This document shows, one piece after another, positions 59,829-64,000 of a DNA stretch of 64,000 bases. Made by a program: the position numbers and the translations under genes. Numbering within the stretch: position 1 is the stretch's first letter; every line of letters starts with the position of its first letter. The DNA is from an uncultured Lachnospiraceae bacterium. GTDB lineage: Bacteria > Bacillota > Clostridia > Lachnospirales > Lachnospiraceae. The stretch lies in NCBI GenBank assembly GCA_910577175.1, contig CAJTLU010000001.1, positions 248,001-312,000 of the forward strand. Direction: 5' to 3'. The notes under the pieces were generated by a model that was not told where the DNA came from, ran no database searches, and worked only from the letters and a program-made list of their open reading frames with translations.

Positions 59829-61103
59829 TTATTCTGTTATCGGAAAGCCGGCGTCCGCATAGGCCTGCAATGCCTGATAATAAGAAGGCTTCGGCCTGGA
59901 CGGCAGATAGAAGAGAAGCGGCGACTGCGATTCACGCCAGGAGACGTTATCGGCAAGCCCCCAGTAGGTAATACCGGTAATGTTTCCGCCTGCCTTTTTC
60001 GCCTCTAAAATACCGCTCATCAGATTATAGAAATACTCTGCCTGTACGTCCTCGCTCTGATTGGTTACATCCAGCTCGGTAATCTGGATTTCATAGCCTG
60101 CATTTAAAAAGGACTGGAGTGTAGACTTAAAAAGCTCGGTGGAAGGATAGCCGGTGTCAAGGTGTGCCTGCATGCCGATGCCGTCGCAAATGTTTTCTTC
60201 CTCATTGATAAAGGCCATGACGGAAAGCATTTCGGTGACTTCCATATAAGTGTTGAAGTCATTAAAGAACAGGGAAACCTTATCGCGGATTCCGTATTCC
60301 TTTAACACATCGTCTGCAATTTCATAGGCAAGCTTCACAAAGGACGGGGTCAGACCCTCGTCTCCGTAAACGGCTTCCCAGCCGGAGTTTTCCGCGTGGA
60401 GGTATTCGTTTACAACATCCCAGGCATAGACAACACTGCCGTCTTTGTTGTCATAGACATGCGACATAACCGTGCGGATATAAAACTCGAGACGGGCGTC
60501 CATGACCTCTTTGCTTACATAAGTATCCGGAGACGTGTAGTCTGTACGGAAGAACCATGCCGGGGTCTGGCTGTGCCACACCAGGGTATGGGCACGGAGA
60601 CCGAGTCCGTTTTCTGCACAGAGCCTCAGGACGTCATCGGTCGTTTCAAAGTGCAGCTTCGGTACGGTAGTATCGGTATAATTCTCTGGAATAACGTAGC
60701 CGAGTTCCTTTGCCTGCTCTATGGAAATCAGGGTAGGAGACTGGCCAAGAAGCGCGTCCGGCTTCATTTCGTTTTCCAGGGTAACGCTGTTATACTGTGC
60801 CTTTAACAGCTTTAACGTATAGACGCTTTTTAACTGGGAGTAATTGATGCAGGTGCCGTTATAGCCGAAGATTTTGCCATAGGTGTTCAGCAGATTGACT
60901 GTATCTGCAAACGGAGGCTCTGTTGGTTCCGGCTTTTCGGTCGGAGCCGGAGTCGGGGTAAGCGTTGCGGCATCCGTAGGCGTAAGCTCAGCAGAGCCGG
61001 TCGGGGCAGGTGTTGGTTCGGAAACAGCAGGCTTCTGGCCGCATGCGGCAAATAGAGCTGCTGTTGTCAGAAACAGGGCAAGATAGGAAGCTGATTTTTT
61101 CAT
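59829..61103 (-). CDS. Endo-1,4-beta-xylanase, GH10, lipoprotein
   Basis: 424 residues. Signal peptide with lipobox LFAAC (Cys near 22), a Thr/Pro-rich linker (to about 75), and a GH10 catalytic domain to the end. Acid/base Glu is in AWDVVNEYLH and the nucleophile Glu in EIQITELDV; also RAHTLVWHSQTPAWFF and the final TGITYWGLADNVSWR. It cleaves xylan at the cell surface. ATG 61103 lies behind AAAGGAAAAAG; the longer frame overlaps aroA's end. No carbohydrate-binding module. Confidence 0.95.
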   Translation of the reverse strand: MKKSASYLALFLTTAALFAACGQKPAVSEPTPAPTGSAELTPTDAATLTPTPAPTEKPEPTEPPFADTVNLLNTYGKIFGYNGTCINYSQLKSVYTLKLLKAQYNSVTLENEMKPDALLGQSPTLISIEQAKELGYVIPENYTDTTVPKLHFETTDDVLRLCAENGLGLRAHTLVWHSQTPAWFFRTDYTSPDTYVSKEVMDARLEFYIRTVMSHVYDNKDGSVVYAWDVVNEYLHAENSGWEAVYGDEGLTPSFVKLAYEIADDVLKEYGIRDKVSLFFNDFNTYMEVTEMLSVMAFINEEENICDGIGMQAHLDTGYPSTELFKSTLQSFLNAGYEIQITELDVTNQSEDVQAEYFYNLMSGILEAKKAGGNITGITYWGLADNVSWRESQSPLLFYLPSRPKPSYYQALQAYADAGFPITE

Positions 61104-61183
61104 GGCTTTTTCCTTTCTTTTCCGGGGATATTTTTTCCGGAAAGCAGCGGCACCGCGGCATCCGCAGGGTGCCGGGGGCTTTG

Positions 61184-62506
61184 TCATGGCTGCTGGAAGC
61201 AGCCGGTAAACAACTCAAAATAATTTTCAAAGGTTTTTTTACAGCACGCAGGATTTTCAATGACGACACCCTCCGTGCGCAGACCGGCAAGTGAAAACGC
61301 CATTGCCATACGGTGGTCCTGATAGGTTTCAATACGGGCTCCGTGCAAAGGCGCCGGTGTAATCACAAGCCCGGTACCGTCTTCATCCTCTTTGGCGCTG
61401 CCGCCGAGCCGTGTGATTTCTGCAATCGTGGCTGCCATACGGTCACATTCCTGGGAGCGGATATGGGCGACCCCGCGGATGTGGGTAGGAGAGTCTGCAA
61501 AAAGTGCCAATACTGCCATTGTCATGGTCTGGTCGGAACTATCGCTCATGGTGACGTCCAAACCCGGATAATGCCTGTCGGACGGGCCGGTTACACAGAT
61601 GCCGTCCGGAGTATCCGTGACCGTGCAGCCGAGCTGCTCCAGTATCAAAAGGAAGCGTAAATCCCCCTGTATGGAATCCTTATGGACGCCTGTCACGGTA
61701 ACGCTGGTACCAAGTAACGCTGCGGCAGCATAAAAGTAGCAGGCACCGGAAAGATCCGGCTCAATGGGATAGGTACGGTGCCGGTAAGGCGTACCGCCGG
61801 GAATCCGGTAACAGATATCGGACTCTCCGGAAGCGGAAGGCTCCGGCGGAATACCGAAGTCTGTCATCATGCGCTCCGTGATATGTACATAGGACATTGC
61901 CGTCCGGCTGCCTCTTGCAGTAACAGTGAGCCCGTCCGGAAGTAATACGCCGGTCATCATTAAGGCGCTCAGAAACTGGGTACTTTGGTCAATGGAGACA
62001 GAAAAAGCGGGAGTGCCGGTCAGATGCTTCTGACCGCCCCGGATAAGAAGCGGCAGATGTCCCTCGTTCTCTAAGGAAGTAACCGAAATACCGGCAGAGG
62101 TCAATGCTTCGATTAACGGCGCCATAGGGCGTTTTTTCATCTGCTCGGAGGCTTCCAGCGTATAGGTGCCGTCGCAAAAGGCAAGCAGAGCGGTTAAAAA
62201 GCGCGCAGCAGTGCCTGCACTCTCTGCAGTTACGGTTGCTGAAGGGTTCGGCAGGACGCCGCCGCAGCCGGTCACGCAAATCCGTTTTGCTCCCTCGTCG
62301 GCAGAGCATGGGACTCCGAGCTCCTTCAGAGCCGCAAGCAGGGCGCGGGAGTCAGAAGAAAAAAGCGCATTTTCCAGAACGCATTCCCCGTCAGAGAGTG
62401 CGGCAAGAAGAAGCGCGCGGTTTGTAATGCTTTTGGAACCGGGTACCGTGACGGTAAACGGCGCTATCTGTTTAGCCGGAGTTACCTTGTAAGAATCAGA
62501 AAACAT
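61184..62506 (-). CDS. aroA: 3-phosphoshikimate 1-carboxyvinyltransferase (EPSP synthase)
   Basis: 440 residues. It adds enolpyruvyl from PEP to shikimate 3-phosphate in aromatic amino acid synthesis. Signatures are PGSKSITNRALLLAAL, ESAGTAARFLTALLA (usually GNAGTA; here S-A-G-T-A), SDSSDQTMTMAV and the YQDHRMAMAFSLAGL near the C-terminus. ATG 62506 follows AAAAGGAGGGG. Upstream of the xylanase on the same strand with 80 bases between. Confidence 0.95.
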   Translation of the reverse strand: MFSDSYKVTPAKQIAPFTVTVPGSKSITNRALLLAALSDGECVLENALFSSDSRALLAALKELGVPCSADEGAKRICVTGCGGVLPNPSATVTAESAGTAARFLTALLAFCDGTYTLEASEQMKKRPMAPLIEALTSAGISVTSLENEGHLPLLIRGGQKHLTGTPAFSVSIDQSTQFLSALMMTGVLLPDGLTVTARGSRTAMSYVHITERMMTDFGIPPEPSASGESDICYRIPGGTPYRHRTYPIEPDLSGACYFYAAAALLGTSVTVTGVHKDSIQGDLRFLLILEQLGCTVTDTPDGICVTGPSDRHYPGLDVTMSDSSDQTMTMAVLALFADSPTHIRGVAHIRSQECDRMAATIAEITRLGGSAKEDEDGTGLVITPAPLHGARIETYQDHRMAMAFSLAGLRTEGVVIENPACCKKTFENYFELFTGCFQQP

Positions 62507-62534
62507 GAAACCCCTCCTTTTTTGTCGTATCTAG

Positions 62535-62563
62535 AGTATAGCACAGAAAAAATCATTTGAAAA
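62535..62563 (-). promoter_or_regulatory. Promoter of aroA
   Basis: On the minus strand TTTTCA, 17-base spacer, TATACT. Confidence 0.55.
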
Positions 62564-62603
62564 GGCTTTCTTTCTTGAGTTTCTTCCCTCATGTTTTTTA
62601 ATT

Positions 62604-62632
62604 TTGACAGGAGTCCGAAAAAGTTGTATAAT
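62604..62632 (+). promoter_or_regulatory. Consensus promoter of the DUF374 gene
   Basis: TTGACA, 17-base spacer, TATAAT, both consensus hexamers. Confidence 0.85.
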
Positions 62633-62681
62633 ATGCAATAGTGAAAAAGGCATAGAGGGTAGTTTTGATGTGGCAGGGTAG

Positions 62682-63368
62682 ATGGCAGGAGAAAGAACGA
62701 AAGAGGGAAGAAACGGTTTGAAGATACAGAGGGTAGCAGAGCACGTTCCAAAGTTTTTGAGGAGAGGGACACAGCACTTAGTAGTGGCGATATGGCGGTT
62801 TTATGTCGGGGTAGTGGCGCGTACTTCCAAGGTTGAGTATGACGGTTTAGAGGAAATCAAATCAAACCGTATGCTTGGATTCTGGCATGAGGACAGTTAT
62901 TGTATGCAGCTTTTGTTAAGGGAGCTGCAGAAACGGAAGAAGTCTGTTTGTGTTATTGTCACATCAGAGCGCAGAGGAGATTATATTGCGGAGATGGTTT
63001 CGCATTACGGTTCCGTGCCGATGCGTCTGCCGGATGGGATGAAGATGCGTTCCTTTTTGTCAGATTTAAAGGAAGAAAGTAAAAAGGAAGCGTTGTCTTT
63101 AGCGGCGGCCATGGATGGTCCGAGCGGTCCGTACCGGAAGCCGAAACGGCTTCTGTTTATGCTGGCGCATGAGGCCAAAAAGGAAATAGTGTATGTACGT
63201 TATGAGAAAAAGGGAATGCTTACCATGCCATGGCGCTGGGATAAGTACCGCGTTCCGCTTCCTTTTTCAAAATTGAAGTGCAGGATGGAATATTTTGGTG
63301 AGATAGAGCAGAGTGAGCTGAGAAATTTTGCTGAGTATACAGAAAGAAGGTTTGGCGATGCAGACTGA
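62682..63368 (+). CDS. DUF374 family lysophospholipid acyltransferase-like protein
   Basis: 228 residues. The pattern MLGFWHEDSYCMQLLL, VTSERRGDYIAEMV and AAMDGPSGPYRKPK (replacing the usual D-GPRGP) places it in DUF374, related to lipid A or phospholipid acyltransferases; the HxxxD-like WHEDS motif is present. Start: ATG 62682 has a poor site; a TTG at 62718 behind AGAGGGA would drop 12 residues. The stop overlaps the beta-lactamase-like gene by 11 bases. Probably acylates a membrane lipid (inference). Confidence 0.75.
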   Translation: MAGERTKEGRNGLKIQRVAEHVPKFLRRGTQHLVVAIWRFYVGVVARTSKVEYDGLEEIKSNRMLGFWHEDSYCMQLLLRELQKRKKSVCVIVTSERRGDYIAEMVSHYGSVPMRLPDGMKMRSFLSDLKEESKKEALSLAAAMDGPSGPYRKPKRLLFMLAHEAKKEIVYVRYEKKGMLTMPWRWDKYRVPLPFSKLKCRMEYFGEIEQSELRNFAEYTERRFGDAD

Positions 63369-64000
63369 TTATGTGCGGAAGGCAGCAGAAAAGGAAATCA
63401 GGGAAGGCCGGGTTGCCGGAAGTTCCGTGCTGGCATTGCAAAACGGAGAAGAGCTTTACCGCGGCTGTTTCGGGATGGCAGACAAGGAGAACGGGATACC
63501 GGTAAAGCGTGATACGCTGTTCCGTATGTTTTCCATGACGAAGCCGGTTACGGCAGTTGCTGCCTACATATTAGTAGAACGCGGTCTTATGACGCGTGAG
63601 GAGCCGGTTTCTAAGTATCTGGAGGGTTTCCGGAACCAGAAGGTAGTAACGCCGGAGGGTCTTGTACCGGTCAGACGTGAGTGTACGATAGCGGATTTGT
63701 TAAATATGACGTCGGGTCTGGTATATCCGGATGGAGAATTTGCTGCCGGGCGGGAGATGGGCGGACTTTTTTATGAAGTGATGCAGAACAATGCGGCAGG
63801 AAAGAGAATCGGGACGGTAGAGTTTGTCAACCGGATTGCAAAAATGCCATTGGAGTTTCATCCGGGAGAGGGATGGCGGTACGGAACCAGCGCAGATGCG
63901 CTCGGCGCGGTAATTGAGGTTGTTTCCGGAAAGCGTCTTGGCAGCTTTTTCCGGGAGGAGATTTTTGAGCCTCTCGGGATGAAGGAAACCGGCTTTACCA
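63358..64000 (+). CDS. Serine beta-lactamase-like hydrolase, 5' part
   Basis: 214 codons to the window edge; the gene continues. ATG 63358 lies behind AGAAAGAAGG. The active-site motif SMTK (in FRMFSMTKPVTA) and the second motif YGT in WRYGTSADALG define the AmpC/EstB-like fold (PF00144); no signal peptide, so cytoplasmic. Such enzymes act as esterases or peptidases more often than as true beta-lactamases. Coupled to the DUF374 gene. Confidence 0.87.
   Translation, partial: MQTDYVRKAAEKEIREGRVAGSSVLALQNGEELYRGCFGMADKENGIPVKRDTLFRMFSMTKPVTAVAAYILVERGLMTREEPVSKYLEGFRNQKVVTPEGLVPVRRECTIADLLNMTSGLVYPDGEFAAGREMGGLFYEVMQNNAAGKRIGTVEFVNRIAKMPLEFHPGEGWRYGTSADALGAVIEVVSGKRLGSFFREEIFEPLGMKETGFT

Noticed and set aside
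63358..64000. True beta-lactamase resistance gene
   Set aside because: No signal peptide and the family is dominated by esterases and peptidases; only SxxK and YGT motifs are visible before the window ends.

Overview
The window reads like the chromosome of an anaerobic, spore-forming Clostridia bacterium, most likely a Lachnospiraceae. The evidence is an alpha/beta small acid-soluble spore protein, the sporulation-type membrane protein YlbJ, an oxygen-sensitive class III ribonucleotide reductase, a serS gene behind a T-box leader, strong GGAGG ribosome binding sites, a chemotaxis CheV and a lipoprotein-anchored GH10 xylanase. Base composition is moderate except in a clearly AT-rich patch at about 35.9-38.5 kb. 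The family assignment is inference; no 16S gene is present.

Layout. 0-3.8 kb: surface glycan genes (3' end of glf, a GT2 glycosyltransferase, a large DUF2298 membrane protein). 4-8.4 kb: a spore protein gene and a counterpart of the Bacillus ylb cluster (rsmD, coaD, coiled-coil protein, then ylbJ and tmcAL on the opposite strand). 8.4-13.9 kb: a NarL-type two-component system divergent from an ABC exporter with two permeases. 14-18 kb: a lipoprotein, cheV and a zinc-ribbon protein with acidic repeats. 18.2-23 kb: hisH-hisF, a DUF4250 gene, an AEC transporter and pgi. 23.3 kb: tRNA-Gly. 23.6-33.2 kb: housekeeping and unknown genes (hydrolase, U32-like protein, TPR lipoprotein, hflX, nrdD, tcdA, sseB-like, GNAT). 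33.3-34.9 kb: T-box and serS.

35.3-41.3 kb is an accessory scar: a YdeI-like gene, an AT-rich ABC-class ATPase, an AT-rich orphan gene, a valS fragment broken by deletion and two frameshifts, a methyltransferase, a flavin reductase and a second methyltransferase broken by an internal deletion behind a MerR-type promoter. 41.6-47.7 kb: a GntR/ABC operon, an amidase with LysM, a MraY-family transferase and azlCD. 47.9-52.8 kb: a LytTR/GHKL two-component system directly followed by three proteins of unknown function. 52.9-59.6 kb: AraC and PadR regulators, a CPBP protease and a small membrane protein with two ABC exporter half-transporters. 59.8-64 kb: xylanase, aroA, a DUF374 acyltransferase and the start of a serine beta-lactamase-like hydrolase.

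Two structural themes run through the window. Intergenic spaces repeatedly carry members of a dispersed imperfect-palindrome family with TIR-like ends (CTTGAATTTCCGCATTTT and variants), often next to promoters or terminators. A second, shorter palindrome family (TTTCATAG...CTATGAA) sits just after terminator T-runs. The strongest candidates for something undescribed are these repeat families and the LytTR-controlled trio of unknown genes.
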